Assembly: GCA_934045075.1 (NCBI GenBank)
Contig: OW203726.1
Coordinates: forward strand, 10,585,527 to 10,649,526
DNA: 64,000 nt
Reading direction: 5' to 3'
From: Yponomeuta sedellus
Taxonomy: Eukaryota > Arthropoda > Insecta > Lepidoptera > Yponomeutidae
Below are positions 1 through 10,457 of this stretch, piece after piece; within the stretch, counting starts at the first letter, position 1, and each line of letters opens with the position of its first letter. The translations under genes were made by a program, and so were the position numbers. The notes below the pieces were generated by a model. It did no database searches. It had not been told where the DNA came from and saw nothing but the letters and a program-made list of their open reading frames with translations.

Positions 1-95
1 AGTGGCGGGCCTTACTGTCAGAAGTTATCAAGCCGCCCATAAGGTCTCTGACATGGCTTAACGACTGCCATTACATGACAGCCAGCACCCACGGA
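1..95 (-). mobile_element. 5S-derived SINE (S5), body fragment cut by window edge
   Basis: The sequence matches the central body of the S5 family, complete at 13.68-14.05 kb, in reverse orientation. It contains the block 'taacgactgccattacatga' seen in every S5 copy. The rest of the copy lies outside the window or is lost. Confidence 0.75.
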
Positions 96-175
96 TTAGT
101 GAACTGATTACGGATATTTCAAAACCAGGAAAGTGTGAGTTGCACTCACGAACACAACAAACAAAAATTATAATT

Positions 176-290
176 ATGAAATAAAATAAATATCCCTCCA
201 CACCACGTCCTAGTCCCTAGCTAGGCCTCCTTGTGCTATGGTAACCAGGCAAGGACATCACAACCATGGAAATACACACAGACAGAGGCT
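176..290 (-). mobile_element. tRNA-headed SINE T3, degraded 3' part
   Basis: On the minus strand it reads through the T3 core ('gatgtccttgcctggttacc') and ends in an ATT/AAT-rich tail, as in the T3 copies near 47.4 and 55.9 kb. The tRNA head is missing. Confidence 0.5.
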
Positions 291-416
291 TTGTGTACAA
301 TGAAAGTGTACTTTGTGTTCGATGAAACGCATGACCACAGATATAATAATACATTTCTTGCTTTTGTTCAATTTATTATTATTGAGTTAGTTATTATATT
401 ATTCCACGAGACCACG

Positions 417-482
417 GACTCGTGGTCTCTGCCTACTAAATCTGTCAGGATCGTGGCCACTTGCCACGATCCTGACAGATTT
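417..482. repeat. Inverted RTE-1 LINE fragment forming a 19-bp-arm hairpin
   Basis: Positions 438-456 are the exact reverse complement of 464-482, with a 7-nt loop. Both arms are the RTE-1 3'-end block (sense 'ctgtcaggatcgtgg') found at 24.9, 30.1, 32.1 and 61.97 kb. This looks like two opposed pieces of one LINE 3' end, as a 5' inversion would leave. Confidence 0.6.
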
Positions 483-593
483 ACATTGACATGTATACTT
501 ACTTCTACGTATACTTCTTGCTTTTTCAATTTATTATATGCCACGACTTCCGTCTCCACCGCCTGTTTTTTTATGTTGCCTATACACATGCCA

Positions 594-626
594 CGAGAGA
601 GAGAGAGCGAGAGAGAGAGAGAGAAA
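594..626. repeat. (GA)n microsatellite
   Basis: GA dinucleotide run with one C interruption. The reading frames across it are repeat translations, not genes. Confidence 0.9.
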
Positions 627-639
627 TAGATTATGGCGT

Positions 640-710
640 TCATTACCGCGTGCCCACCGCGGATTGAGATTCCTTTCCGATGTTTTTCTTCACAGTTGAT
701 ATTGCCACTA
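640..710 (-). mobile_element. SINE T4a remnant with internal deletion
   Basis: It carries two T4a blocks in reverse: the 'gcccaccgcggattg' segment and the 'cttcacagtt' core. The stretch normally between them is missing. Confidence 0.45.
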
Positions 711-2600
711 CAACTTTACAATGTACATAACTTAGAAAACGAAGTCATTGGTACATTCCGGGTTTCAAACGCTGCTAAAGCACTGATTTCGTGTCCAACT
801 CATTTCGTGTTGAGGTAACAGGGTATTATAGATTTTTGTGACATGAGAAGATAAATCACGTATTAAATTTGTTTTGGTGAGATAGAATAACATGTAGGTA
901 CGGTTGAGTAGGTACGGTTGCAGGGAGTCAAAAATGCTCAATGCCTGAAAAAACGTCATCAAGATTTTATAGCTAATGCAAATTTAAATAAATAGTAAAA
1001 CAAATGGTCTTCTAAAGTGTTTTCAAATCAAACTCAACAACGGACTTCAGAAATACTTAAATTTTTACGTTTTTATTTATTTTTCATAATAAATGTTATT
1101 AGGAAAAAAGAATAAAAAGTGTTTTTTATGAATCGTTCTTAAATCACGACTACAAAAAATAACTACCTTGTTGTAAGAGTACCAAATATTGTATTTTTTG
1201 GCTAAAGTAATGATAACGTACGTAAGCATACAATAGAAGCAAGGCACGCATATTGTGCATAAACAAACCATCTCATCACTCACACCCTATTCGCTACAGA
1301 AACGTGCACCACTTGGAAATTATTAGCTAAACGGGACATTTATTCAACGTGATACGGCTAGAACGTTCCATATAAATGAGCCACCGTTCACGCTTAGATT
1401 AGCAATCACGACAGGTGGCGTCGCATCGGCCTCGTATTCAGGCTTTGTTGTGCGCGACAATGTGAAATGGTGTCAAAATGCACACGTGTCATTTAAGACC
1501 GCTCTTCAAGGAGTAATTCTGATATATACGTAGTTTAGTTTTCATTTACTAATATCGGATTCCGGATCGAAACGAACTTTGTCAATACGTTAAAGGGATA
1601 CCAATCTAGTTTTGATCATACTGACAAAGATTATAGAAGAATAAAATAGTTAATTGTTTTTTTTCATCCCACTCCAGCGAGGAAATGACTAAATGCAAAA
1701 AATAAGTTTTAACAATATGACGTGAAAAGGAAATGGCGCGCACAGCAAAAAAAAAAGTACACCATAAAGGTTCCGAATCTGAGTTTTTGACAAACTAAAA
1801 GAGGTTGTGTGACAAATTCGGCACCATGGAAGTAGTAAGAAGGTTTATGACGTTTTGAATTGACAAACATAGTGCACACTATGTTCTAAATTCAATTTAC
1901 TCTTTCCGAGACGGGGGATGAAAAACATATAAGCCTCTTACGATATTTCATAGAGCCTATTCTCAATCCTATAATTTCTTTTTGGTATTTCCAATTCTAA
2001 GCACAATCAGACCTCGATTTGTATCCTCCTAACGCATTGGTATTTTTTTATTGCGAGCCGGCACGTCGTTTGTAAATAAAAGCCAAACTATGTTTGTATG
2101 GGAATTGCTCCTAGAGAGTGACTCTTAAGGACTCACTTTATTGCAACAGGCCCCGGTACATCATGTTTTGTAAGAGGGTCAAAAGCCATCAAAGGGTTCT
2201 CCGTAAAACGAAATGCTTTTTAGGCTTCCGTTCTGGAAGAATGTCGAACGGAATCCTATTAATATTTCTGTGACATTTGTACGAGTATGTATGTCCATCC
2301 GACCTTTATAGGGCCTAATAACATATGTAATTTTTGCGACACCCCAATTGGTGTTTGTGCGTTTAGAACAACTTTTGTCTTTCATAATATTCGTTTGTTT
2401 TTTCGTGGTCCCATTATTTTACCCATTAACGGGCCCACTAGGAATAATTACTGTCAAACTTTGGAATATATAATTCAAGCGTGGACTTACCAGTACAGGA
2501 GACAAAACTCGTGAAGACCGTCAAAAATGGCCTTTATTGCCGAGACAACTAATTCTCGAAGATCGTCCTGATCGAGAAGTAAGGCGTTTTTGGCTATCTC
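711..2600. other. No gene or repeat recognised
   Basis: AT-rich sequence with only short, unconvincing open frames. A TATA-like 'atataaatg' near 1370 is not followed by a coding region. Confidence 0.5.
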
Positions 2601-2605
2601 AGAGT

Positions 2606-2632
2606 CAACCATTCAGAAGATCTGAATGGTTG
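2606..2632. repeat. Short perfect hairpin
   Basis: Twelve-base arms (caaccattcaga and its complement) around a 3-nt loop, just upstream of a SINE. Function unknown. Confidence 0.55.
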
Positions 2633-2659
2633 GATCGAATGACGCACTTGGAGCGATCT

Positions 2660-2893
2660 AAGAGCGGTGGTAGCGGAGCGGTGTAGAACGCCGGCTTCTC
2701 AATCGAGAGGTCGTGGGTTCAAACCCCGGCATGCACCAATGACTTTTTTAGTAGCAATACTACTCGCTGACGGTGAAGGAAAAACATCGTAAGGAAACCC
2801 TAGTGTCTGAGGTGTTAGCGTACCTCAGCGCTTGCTACGTACAATGGCCCAACTATGAGGCTAAGTGCGGAAATCTCAGGTCTAACTAACTAA
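2660..2893 (+). mobile_element. tRNA-headed SINE T4a
   Basis: The tRNA-like head (about 2664-2738) has an A-box-like 'ggtagcggagcggtg' and a B box 'gggttcaaacc', and runs into 'gcaccaatgac'. The T4 core follows ('ctgacggtgaaggaaaaacatcgtaaggaaacc' in two blocks), then the T4a-specific 'tgtctgaggtgtt...cctcagcgcttg'. The far 3' end is degraded. Pol III transcription from the internal boxes is expected for such elements. Confidence 0.7.
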
Positions 2894-3728
2894 GTTGGAG
2901 CGATCTAGCTTTAGTTGACCGTTGGATTCGGCACTAGTTTTCCGACGATCTTAAGGCTATAAAGAAAGCTCTTGAAACGTACTAAAGTCAAATTACGCGT
3001 CTAATGCCGCCTCCACACGCTTGCCAAGTCTCAACAAGCCGTCACAATTTTGAACGTGTGGCTTGACTAATTGTCCTGACTTGTAAGCACTTGCCACCGA
3101 TCCAAACTGTGCTGGTATTTTCGGTATAAAATAAAAGAAACTTGCGACAAGTTTCGGGCATCCTCCTCCTCTCCGACTGAACAGTTGATTGTAGAAACGT
3201 GAAAAAATTAATGTCACAGTGGCTCTAACGAGGAACTTAAACGAAAACTATCACGGCTAAGAAAGCCTTTCAGGCGAGTAATAGGCGTCTTGCTCTTTGT
3301 ACAAATTCCATTCAAAATGAATTTGATGAGTTGTTAGTTCTGAAAAGCAGGTAAAAAACTCTTCCCTCTACGGAACCCTGCGCGTAGCCACACACGAACT
3401 TGGCCCTTTTTTCTATTTACAAATGCTGTGGTGGTGTCAAAGTATAGCTTTTCCATTTCATATTATTAGTAAAAAAGTAGACCGTTTTCAAAGTAAGCTT
3501 CATTATATAAGTGGTTTGGTATTTTCCTTTGAATATCCTTTTTATCTCAATTTACTTAATAATAGAAAGCTCTTACAAAAACGGCAGAAACGTAGAAATA
3601 TAAGTCGCAAGAACTTTACTGGATAGTTGAAATTCTCAACTTGAAAAATAAGGAAATACCGGACAAGTATGAATAGGACTTCACCCTGAGGGTTTCGAAC
3701 AAAAGAGTTCAAACATAACTTTGATGTG
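2894..3728. other. No gene or repeat recognised
   Basis: AT-rich sequence with a few short open frames and no recognisable protein similarity. Confidence 0.5.
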
Positions 3729-3735
3729 GAAGAGT

Positions 3736-4062
3736 GATACACCTACCGTATGGAAAGTGTTGCAAAGTAGTGCCTGTGTGTCATAGTATATTTTATATGG
3801 TATTGATAGAAAAGTCCACGTAACACTTTTATACACCTACCGTATAAAAAGTGTTATTGTCTGTGAATTCATAGACAATAACAGAGGAAAAAGGAAGTCA
3901 TAGTGTAGTTTTATGGCATTGACGGAAAAATTCATGCAACTCTAATCATAGACCTACTGTATAAGAAGTGTTACATAATATTGTCTCGGTCACAGTGAAT
4001 AGAAATGGCATTGGCGGTAATATCCATACAAGACTTCTCGTACACCTAACCTACACTTCTGC
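3736..4062 (+). repeat. Degenerate tandem repeat, three long units of roughly 90-118 bp
   Basis: The block 'acacctaccgtat...aagtgtt' recurs near 3739, 3833 and 3950, with a decayed fourth near 4043. A second block beginning 'gtcatagt' and containing 'ggcattgacgg' recurs near 3779, 3898 and 3990. The second unit contains a 10-bp-arm hairpin (3853-3881). No family was recognised. Confidence 0.65.
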
Positions 4063-4548
4063 CAAACTCGATAAAGAATAGAGGTAAACAAACCAATTTA
4101 GGGTTATCACAACTCACGTTTTACAAATCTTCTATTGTTTACATTATTATAGCCTTTTACTTGCTAAGTATTTATTAACAATTCCTATTGCAGCATATTT
4201 AACTAGAATCACTCAAATAACATGCATATTACCTTGTCATTTCGAAAAAGTATAAAAAATTCGACATTAATTTTACGCGACAGCCCTACAGAAAAAGAAA
4301 CATGGATGAAATTCAGGTGTGACAAACATTTTGGGAAATTTAGTTTATGCCAACAAGTGAAGTTGAGTCGTTTGTCAATACGTGTATATGGCATAAGTAT
4401 ATATAGCATATATGTGTGACAAAATGGCACGAGACAAAAATATAGACTGTATATCATTGTGAATTAAATCCGATAGAAATCATAGGGGGCCAGTAAAAGG
4501 CCATGTTGCTGCCAAACATAAAACTTTTTAAATGGCCGAACTAAATAA
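4063..4548. other. No gene recognised; possibly decayed upstream part of the 4.55-kb remnant
   Basis: Short open frames only. It may belong to the transposase remnant that follows, but the frames are too broken to align by eye. Confidence 0.35.
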
Positions 4549-4740
4549 AGGTCCTGTTAGATGAGGCAATAAGTAAAATTACTTCAGCAGCATTGCAACT
4601 TTGTGTTGAACACGTAATTAAAGAATAGAAGAAAACGCCGAATTTGATGGTGTAATGGATAATGTCATTGATGAATTTATAATTCAAGTCTCCGGAGACA
4701 CAAATTCATCCTCCTCTTTGGTCAGTGACAGTAACGATTA
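4549..4740 (+). pseudogene. C-terminal remnant, possibly of a DDE-type transposase
   Basis: With one frameshift near 4622, the translation gives a helix-like stretch (LDEAISKITSAALQLCVEHV), then an acidic and serine-rich tail ending in a stop at 4740. This CVEHV-then-acidic-tail pattern resembles the ends of some insect DDE-type transposases. That resemblance is from memory and not proven. An AATAAA follows near 4754. There is no start and no catalytic core, so it could not encode an active enzyme. Confidence 0.35.
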
Positions 4741-4754
4741 GTGTGAACATATGA

Positions 4755-5629
4755 ATAAAAATATACCTATACAAAGAACTTTCTTTTATTGCAATATTTG
4801 CAGTAGGTTCCAATCTCCTCATTTTCATAGTAGCATCTTTAAGTACTTATTAATATTATAAAGTTGAAGAGTTTGTATGTTTTTTGCTTAAGCGCGCTTT
4901 ATTCTATTAGGAAAATCATGCGGCATGGCTCGCGTAGATGTTTGTTAAATCTGTGTGTCATCTTTCATATTTCAGTGTTGTCATATGTCATATAACATAT
5001 TCAAATCGGTTAAGCCTTTCACTATAAAATCATAAACATATAAACATAAATAAGCATTTTACATTAGTAGGAGGAACGATTATCATTTGTATGAAAATGA
5101 TTTCTAGAAAAGGTTGTTAACATCTGCCTTTTAGGTGTAAACAAGTCGTTGCCTAGCAACGGTTTGTTTATCGCCATTCGTTATCGAATTTGGCTCAGGT
5201 ATAAATAGTATTTACTGACAAACGGACCCACAAACTTGTGACCTTTTGTAACTGTGTTGATAATTTTATTTTATTTATTATATTAATTTTATTGTTGTAC
5301 CCATAAGGGCATTATGGAACTTTTTAGCACAAATCAGTTGCAAATTTTTATTTGATTTAAAATGTCTGGTGTTTTACTTACACCTAAATTATACGTCTAT
5401 GACACTTTCAAGCGCGCGCGCACGTAGCAAACAAGGCGGGATCGCCATATAGTGGGGGGTTACGCAAGATGAAAAAACACGCAGGGCTCAATGGTGATTG
5501 ATTGTATTGTCAAAAAATTGGTACGCTTTAAGCATCTTACTCTATACTACACTACACTCCCTTATTTCCTATGGTGGAAATAATAATTATAATAACTACA
5601 ATATTCATCATAAGCTTGTATGTATATAA
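4755..5629. other. No gene recognised
   Basis: AT-rich, with one GC-richer patch near 5410-5450 (alternating 'gcgcgcgcgc'). No coding or repeat signal was identified. Confidence 0.45.
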
Positions 5630-5812
5630 AATACATAGATTGATCGTACACTTTGTCATTATACAATTCGGACTTCTGACCACTAGACTAGGTAAAAACC
5701 TGGAATGAACCCTAAAAAACCATTTCCAGTAGACTATCCTGATAGACACTTATATGCGAGTCTCCTAGCAAACCGTGCGGTATAGGAACACAGATTGTGT
5801 GAGTTGTGACAT
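5630..5812 (+). repeat. Dispersed duplicate, copy 1 (pairs with 6186-6540)
   Basis: It shares two long blocks with 6186-6540: one around 'cattatacaattcggactt' and one around 'acacttatatg..agtctcctag' through 'cacagattgtgtg'. In this copy the blocks are close together. The family was not recognised. Confidence 0.6.
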
Positions 5813-5996
5813 GAACAACATTCTATAGCTTTTGCCGTAAGATCGTACCGTTAGGTTCATGGCCTCAATTTTGCGTATATAAGTAAAGTCGCCGCGCAGT
5901 GTCTAATACAAAATTTGCAGTAGGTGCGTGCCGCGAGCAGTCGAGCCCTAACTCACAAACCTTTTTACCAACTTTCCGGACTAACTGTACGTGCTG

Positions 5997-6066
5997 TTTT
6001 AAATAGGTTTTTAAAATTGTCCTTAGCACGGGTTAGTGCATGAAAAATAAAAAAAATAGTATAATG
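5997..6066 (+). mobile_element. Short T1 SINE 3'-region fragment
   Basis: It reads 'aataggtttttaaaattgtc' and 'cttagcacgggttagtgcat', the post-tRNA body and A-rich tail of T1. An 8-bp direct repeat (cgtgctgt) lies on both sides and may be its target duplication. Confidence 0.6.
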
Positions 6067-6185
6067 TTCGTGCTGTGTTTTGAGATTCACAATAAACATC
6101 AGTTAAGTGAATTCCAGTGGTTTAATTCTAGAGGACCTTGTGGAGCGAGATCCTCCCCCTCTAACAGTGCCTACATATCAAAAAC

Positions 6186-6540
6186 ATACATAGATTGTTC
6201 GCACATACACAGTGTCATTATACAATTCGGACTTCCGAACCCTAAACTAGGTAAACCTAAAAACCATTTCAGAAGAGGAAAACTACACACTTATCGGTGT
6301 CGGTGGTGGTGTGTTTGTGTCTTGCTTCTGCTTGAAAAAGTTGGCATTAACTAACTTTGCATGGTGCTTGTAGGATTTTTGGCGGAATTTAGCAAAGTTA
6401 TTTTCACATTTTGATACTATTATGGATTTACGCAAAGTAACGCTTGATTCCATACAACACACTTATATGCCAGTCTCCTAGAAAAAGCGAGGGGCAAAGG
6501 AGCACAGATTGTGTGTGTTGTGTCATCCGTTGTGATGACA
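6186..6540 (+). repeat. Dispersed duplicate, copy 2, with about 160 bp of extra sequence
   Basis: The two blocks of the 5.63-5.81 kb copy recur at about 6186-6275 and 6455-6535. The sequence between them (about 6276-6454) is absent from copy 1, so copy 2 gained an insertion or copy 1 a deletion. Confidence 0.55.
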
Positions 6541-7063
6541 TACTTTAGTGAAACGATAAATCTTCCAACAAACACTAGCAATCTGGTCGGAGGTGCTGCC
6601 GCTTTATAAAACGCTTTTGTATCAGTAAATACGGTAAAGTGGCTATTATTTCCTGTCATGTTAATCCTTTCCCAGTGTTGGCGATTAATAGTATTATAAA
6701 CCTTTTCTGTACATTTCTCATTCACATTTATTTCCTTTGTAATTATTATTGTTAATATTAATACACTTAATTGTTCAGAAAGAGAGTATTTATACAAAAA
6801 ATAAGCGTAATATGAGTACATAGGCGAGCTTATTTCTACAGAAATTTCTTCTAGCCAAACAATGTTGTGAATGCATAATATTTAAGAGTAATGCTGGTTT
6901 TGAAAATATAATTTAGCTGTCGCAAAACCGTCTTTCAAATAAGTAATGAATCCCACCATTACAGTTTCCACCATAAATGTAACATTATCACTTTGAAATA
7001 AAGTCCAAAACCAATAAAAATGTTTACTTACTCTACCTGCTCTGCGGTTAAGTTAGATATCTT
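6541..7063. other. No gene recognised
   Basis: AT-rich, only short open frames on both strands. Confidence 0.45.
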
Positions 7064-7210
7064 AACATTTACATACTGGCACATGCATTGTTTCTGGACC
7101 CACACTATGTAAACATCCAAGACCTGGGGTTTTTTTTTGTGCCCAGCCGGGGATCGAACCCGGGACCTCTCGCATGGTAGGCAAATGCCCTACCGCTGCG
7201 CCACAGATGA
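7064..7210 (-). mobile_element. tRNA-headed SINE T2 with deleted core
   Basis: On the minus strand the head (about 7141-7208) reads 'tgtggcgcagcggtagggc', then a T-arm with B box 'gggttcgatcc'. The head folds as a tRNA, but the T2 body follows without a break, so it is a SINE and not a tRNA gene. The core block containing 'gggtatcctagt' is missing in this copy. Confidence 0.75.
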
Positions 7211-7582
7211 ACACTTTATTACACATTAAAGAGTACAATGTTTTAATTGTAATTGTTACTATAGTTCGTAACTTTATTTATAAAATTGTTATGTAATTTA
7301 TCAAGCTGTACTATGTATGTACATGTCTCTGTGTTATGGTTTGATTTAAGCGTTTTTTATGTAATTTATATCCGTAACAATATCCTGTGTATCTAATAAC
7401 TGAAATAAAATAAATTATCACAAAACAATTCGTAAGCACTAAGATTTATAGTAAAACATGTCGCAGATACAAAATAGGAACAGAATAAAGAAGAGCATCA
7501 CACAATATCCAACATCTAAAACACTCGTACAGAAGAAATACATAAATAAAAAACGTAGCCTTTAAACGCTCAACTGTAAGGT
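7211..7582. other. No gene or repeat recognised
   Basis: Very AT-rich, no open frame of interest. Confidence 0.45.
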
Positions 7583-7702
7583 CTGAGAAAGAAAGAGAGT
7601 ATGGTCTTCACCACCACGAGACTTCACCGCGGATTGGCAATTTCTGGCGCTGTGGTATGTGAACACCCTAACACTTAAGTTTTCTCACGATGTTTCCTTC
7701 AC
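7583..7702 (-). mobile_element. SINE T4a, 3' half
   Basis: The reverse-strand match covers 'aaattgccaatccgcggtg' and the core 'aaggaaacatcgtgagaa', ending in a GA-rich stretch where the T4a tail has 'gagagaagg'. Confidence 0.6.
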
Positions 7703-7854
7703 AGTTAGCAAAAACAACGTACGAAAAAAAGAACATAACCGTACAAATCATTTTGAAATTAATAGACAAAGAACACTTTATTGCATAAGCAGAAAAAATA
7801 ACCGAACCGGAAGATATTTTGGCTAATATGGCATAATTGCCAATTTTGAATAAT

Positions 7855-7916
7855 ATGGCAACCGGACGACCACACAGGCAATCGATTGATTGCCTGGGTG
7901 GTCGTCCGGTTGCCAT
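7855..7916. repeat. 62-bp near-perfect palindrome at a SINE head
   Basis: The arms read outward from 'ggcaatcgattgattgcc' to 'atggcaaccggac' and its complement. The right arm is the start of the T3 SINE that follows. The left arm is an inverted copy of the same SINE start. Confidence 0.8.
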
Positions 7917-8066
7917 CACTGAAGTCGTAGGTTTGATACCCACTGGGGGCCGTCGTATATTTGTGCAATTGCCTCAGTCTGGGTGTTTTTCCATGTAGGT
8001 GATTTTATAAGAACAGGGTATTCTATATTTTGGGACCAGGTCAAAAGCGTGTGGAAGTTATTTAAA
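7880..8066 (+). mobile_element. tRNA-headed SINE T3
   Basis: The tRNA-like head carries the B-box region 'aggtttgatacccactggg', followed by 'cctcagtctgggtgt' and a decayed core ('acagggtattcta', 'gggaccaggtcaa'). It ends 'gtggaagttattt' like the other T3 copies. Confidence 0.7.
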
Positions 8067-8077
8067 TACACACCAGT

Positions 8078-8205
8078 CTGGGTAGTACGACGACGCGGGT
8101 CGCACGTTTTCATTGTCAAAAATCGCGACTTTCCAGTACATTAATTGTCAAATTCTGACATTTTAGCCGCACAAAACGCGTGACTCGCTCCTTGATACTA
8201 CCCAG
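8078..8205. mobile_element. 128-bp TIR element (MITE)
   Basis: It begins 'ctgggtagta' and ends with the exact complement 'tactacccag'. The similarity continues imperfectly for about 34 bp inwards (left 'cgcgggtcgcacgttttc', right complement 'gcgagtcacgcgttttg'). No open frame. The target duplication is not clear, so the superfamily is undecided. Confidence 0.6.
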
Positions 8206-8297
8206 GCAGAGCGACAGTTATGTTACTTTAAATTAGGTTATCAGCTCATGTAGTCTTTCAATAATCCTAAGCGTAGTCATCGACCTTGAGTTTAGGG

Positions 8298-8587
8298 TCA
8301 TCATCAACCCATTATGTCCCCACCGAGGGGCACGGGTCTCTTCCCTGAGAAAGGTATAGGCCATACTCCACCACGGGGGCCAAGTCCGGATAGGTAGAAG
8401 CATGCAAGACTTGTGGCTGGTCTTACTGTCAGACGTTTTCAAGCCGCCCTAAGGCCTCTGACTTGGCTTAACAAGTACCATCAATGTCATAGACGTTTTA
8501 CCCATCAATGCACTCAACTCGCCCTGTGTTGCTTAACTAACGTGATCGTTTCAGATCACTCAAGCAGCCGAGGCTACGAGCGATTGA
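8298..8587 (-). mobile_element. S5 SINE, degraded, near full span
   Basis: The usual S5 blocks appear in reverse order: 'atcatcaaccca', 'ccaccacgggggccaagtcc', 'cttactgtcagacg', 'cctctgacttggcttaac'. A decayed 5S-like head ('cccatcaatgcactcaactcg') and 'gctacgagcg' follow. Confidence 0.75.
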
Positions 8588-9174
8588 GTTTGGGATGATC
8601 CTATTTATTAGAATGTGTCATTGATTTCTCGTAATTCAAAATGATTCGGAATGCTTTCGAAGCTCTCGTCCGTAAACAGTTTCTCGATCAGTGTTATCCA
8701 GATTCCCCTGACCCCCTCACGAGGAAGATCTCAGTTGTATACTGAGAGTGTTCCACATGCTATTCTAACCTTAGTCGGCTATAATAAGAGTAGCAGTCAC
8801 AAAAAAAACTTATAATAATACTACGTAATACGTGGTGATACAGCGAACTCTTGCTATGAAAGAAATTCTTCCAAGTGTATTCTACTGCATTAATGTACTT
8901 GAAGTCTTTAGCAATGTATCATTTTGGTGCAGACCTCCTTCAAACGCTTCTAATCCTAACTTTTTTGCAATGGGTATGCAGTTTTTCTCCGCCACTTTAT
9001 TGATCATCTTTCCATCTCGTTTATCGCATATTATACTTTCTTTTCCTATCAGATTCCTGACTCGAACTGTCTTTGTTGAATCGGAACGAAACTCTCTTTC
9101 CGGAACTGTCTTTATTGAATGTCTTCATTTTTGTGTTGAAAATTAAGATTTCATAAAAAAATACAGCGAACAGC
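8588..9174. other. No recognised feature; one open minus-strand stretch
   Basis: The minus strand is open over roughly 8880-9150 and reads as a charged peptide (RKRKYNMRDKRDG is part of it). No family was recognised and the stretch ends in SINE sequence. It could be a decayed coding fragment or chance. Confidence 0.25.
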
Positions 9175-9512
9175 GATGGCAACTCAGTGGGTGGAACTGT
9201 GGCCTCGCAAGCAAGAGACCCAGGTTCAATCCCCAGTGCGGGCATGTACCAATGACTTCGTTCAATTCCAAAGTTACGTACATTTGCGAATTTCTAATCG
9301 CAATACCACACGCTAACTCTGTAGAAAAACATGGTGAGGAAACCCGCGGCTTAGTTGCCTCCGCATGTATTGACTAGTCTTTCCTATGGACTAGGCTGAT
9401 TAAGTCTACACCATCTGAAACCATGTCGTTACAGAATCCGAGTGGTTCCTTCACCCACCTAGTGTGAGTGAAGATGCCACTGGACGCTGTATAAATCATC
9501 TCATAAATTATA
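9175..9512 (+). mobile_element. tRNA-headed SINE T4b
   Basis: The tRNA-like head (about 9175-9250) has B box 'aggttcaatcc'. The T4 core follows ('cgctaactctgtagaaaaac', 'atggtgaggaaacc'), then the T4b-specific 3' half: 'attgactagtctttcc', 'ctacaccatctgaaaccatg', 'agtgtgagtgaagatgccac', ending 'ataaatcatctcat'. The same order occurs in reverse at 15.3-15.5 kb, which shows that these blocks form one element. Confidence 0.75.
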
Positions 9513-9862
9513 ATATGGTTAAGAACCGCTCGAGGTCTTTAAATTTTCACAAAAGTTTGTTACGGTTGCCCCGTAAATTTAGGGCTTTAAATTATTACAG
9601 CTGCAGAAAGTTTGTGTCGAGATAAAGAAGCTACCTCACTAAATATTTCTGGAAACGGCGGTTCATGTCACGTGATACTTTCATATGCACCGTTTATGGA
9701 ATGAAATATCTTCTTGTGACTGTATCCATCCGAGCCACAGTCTTGAAAGAATATTTCTGCTGAGACATGACAGTAAATAAAAATAAGCCGGCCAGGTGCG
9801 GCTGAACCCATGTATCGGTAGGGTATTATTACATAAGTACATACGATAACGTGAGTTAATGT
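9513..9862. other. No gene or repeat recognised
   Basis: AT-rich spacer between two SINEs with no open frame of note. Confidence 0.45.
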
Positions 9863-10085
9863 ACTACCTCTGTGGCGTAGCGGTGGCGGATCTGCCTGCC
9901 ATGCGAAAGGTCCCGGGTTCGAACCCCGGTTGGCGAAAAAAAACCTCCAGTTTTTGGATGCATATTATTATTAATTGTTGTTGTCGCGGTTTCTGGTTCC
10001 CACGATACAGGGTATCCTAGTGTGGGGCTGTCCCCACATTAGCAAAGTATGTGCCTGTATGGAAATGTTCTGTTATGTTATGTAT
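9863..10085 (+). mobile_element. tRNA-headed SINE T2
   Basis: The head (9870-9937) reads 'tgtggcgtagcggtggcgga', has 'ctgccatgc' in the anticodon arm and B box 'gggttcgaacc'. The body has an A run, 'tttttggatg', then the shared core 'acgatacagggtatcctagt', then 'tatgtgcctgtatggaaatg'. It ends in a short 'ttatgttatgt' tail. Confidence 0.8.
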
Positions 10086-10130
10086 GCCTGGTTCATTAAG
10101 TAGTAAGCTGCGGCTAGGTTTGCCACTTAT

Positions 10131-10457
10131 CACAACATCGTTATCAACCCTTGTATGTCCCCACTGCTGGGGCACGGGTCTCTTCCTGCATCGTAGGAGG
10201 GTTAGGCCACACTCCACCACGGGGGCCAAGTCCGGGTTGGTGGAGGATTGTAAGAAGGAGGCAGGCCTTACTGTCAGAAGTTATCAAGCCGCCCATAAGG
10301 CCTCTGACATGGCTTAACGACTGCCATTACATGACAACCGGCACCAACGGCTTAAAGTGCCTTGCGAAGCCCGGAAGCGCTCGGAAAAATGCCACTAGCG
10401 GTAGTCACGGGACGGTCACCCATCCTGCACCTGACCTCGCCTGGTGTTGCTTAACTC
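10131..10457 (-). mobile_element. S5 SINE, 3' and body part, split by a LINE
   Basis: It runs in reverse from 'ttatcaacccttgtatgtcc' through 'ccaccacgggggccaag' to the 5S-like head ('ggtcacccatcctgcac', 'gttgcttaac'). The head continues at 11054 after the inserted RTE-2 LINE. Confidence 0.85.

Noticed and set aside
5876..5900. TATA box and initiator of a host promoter
   Set aside because: 'tatataag' is present but the nearest initiator-like 'gcagtg' is only 22 bp away and no coding region follows.
7141..7208. Cloverleaf-capable tRNA sequence (and those at 9870, 53201, 44899)
   Set aside because: Each is directly fused to a SINE body and several carry decayed stems; they are SINE heads, not tRNA genes.
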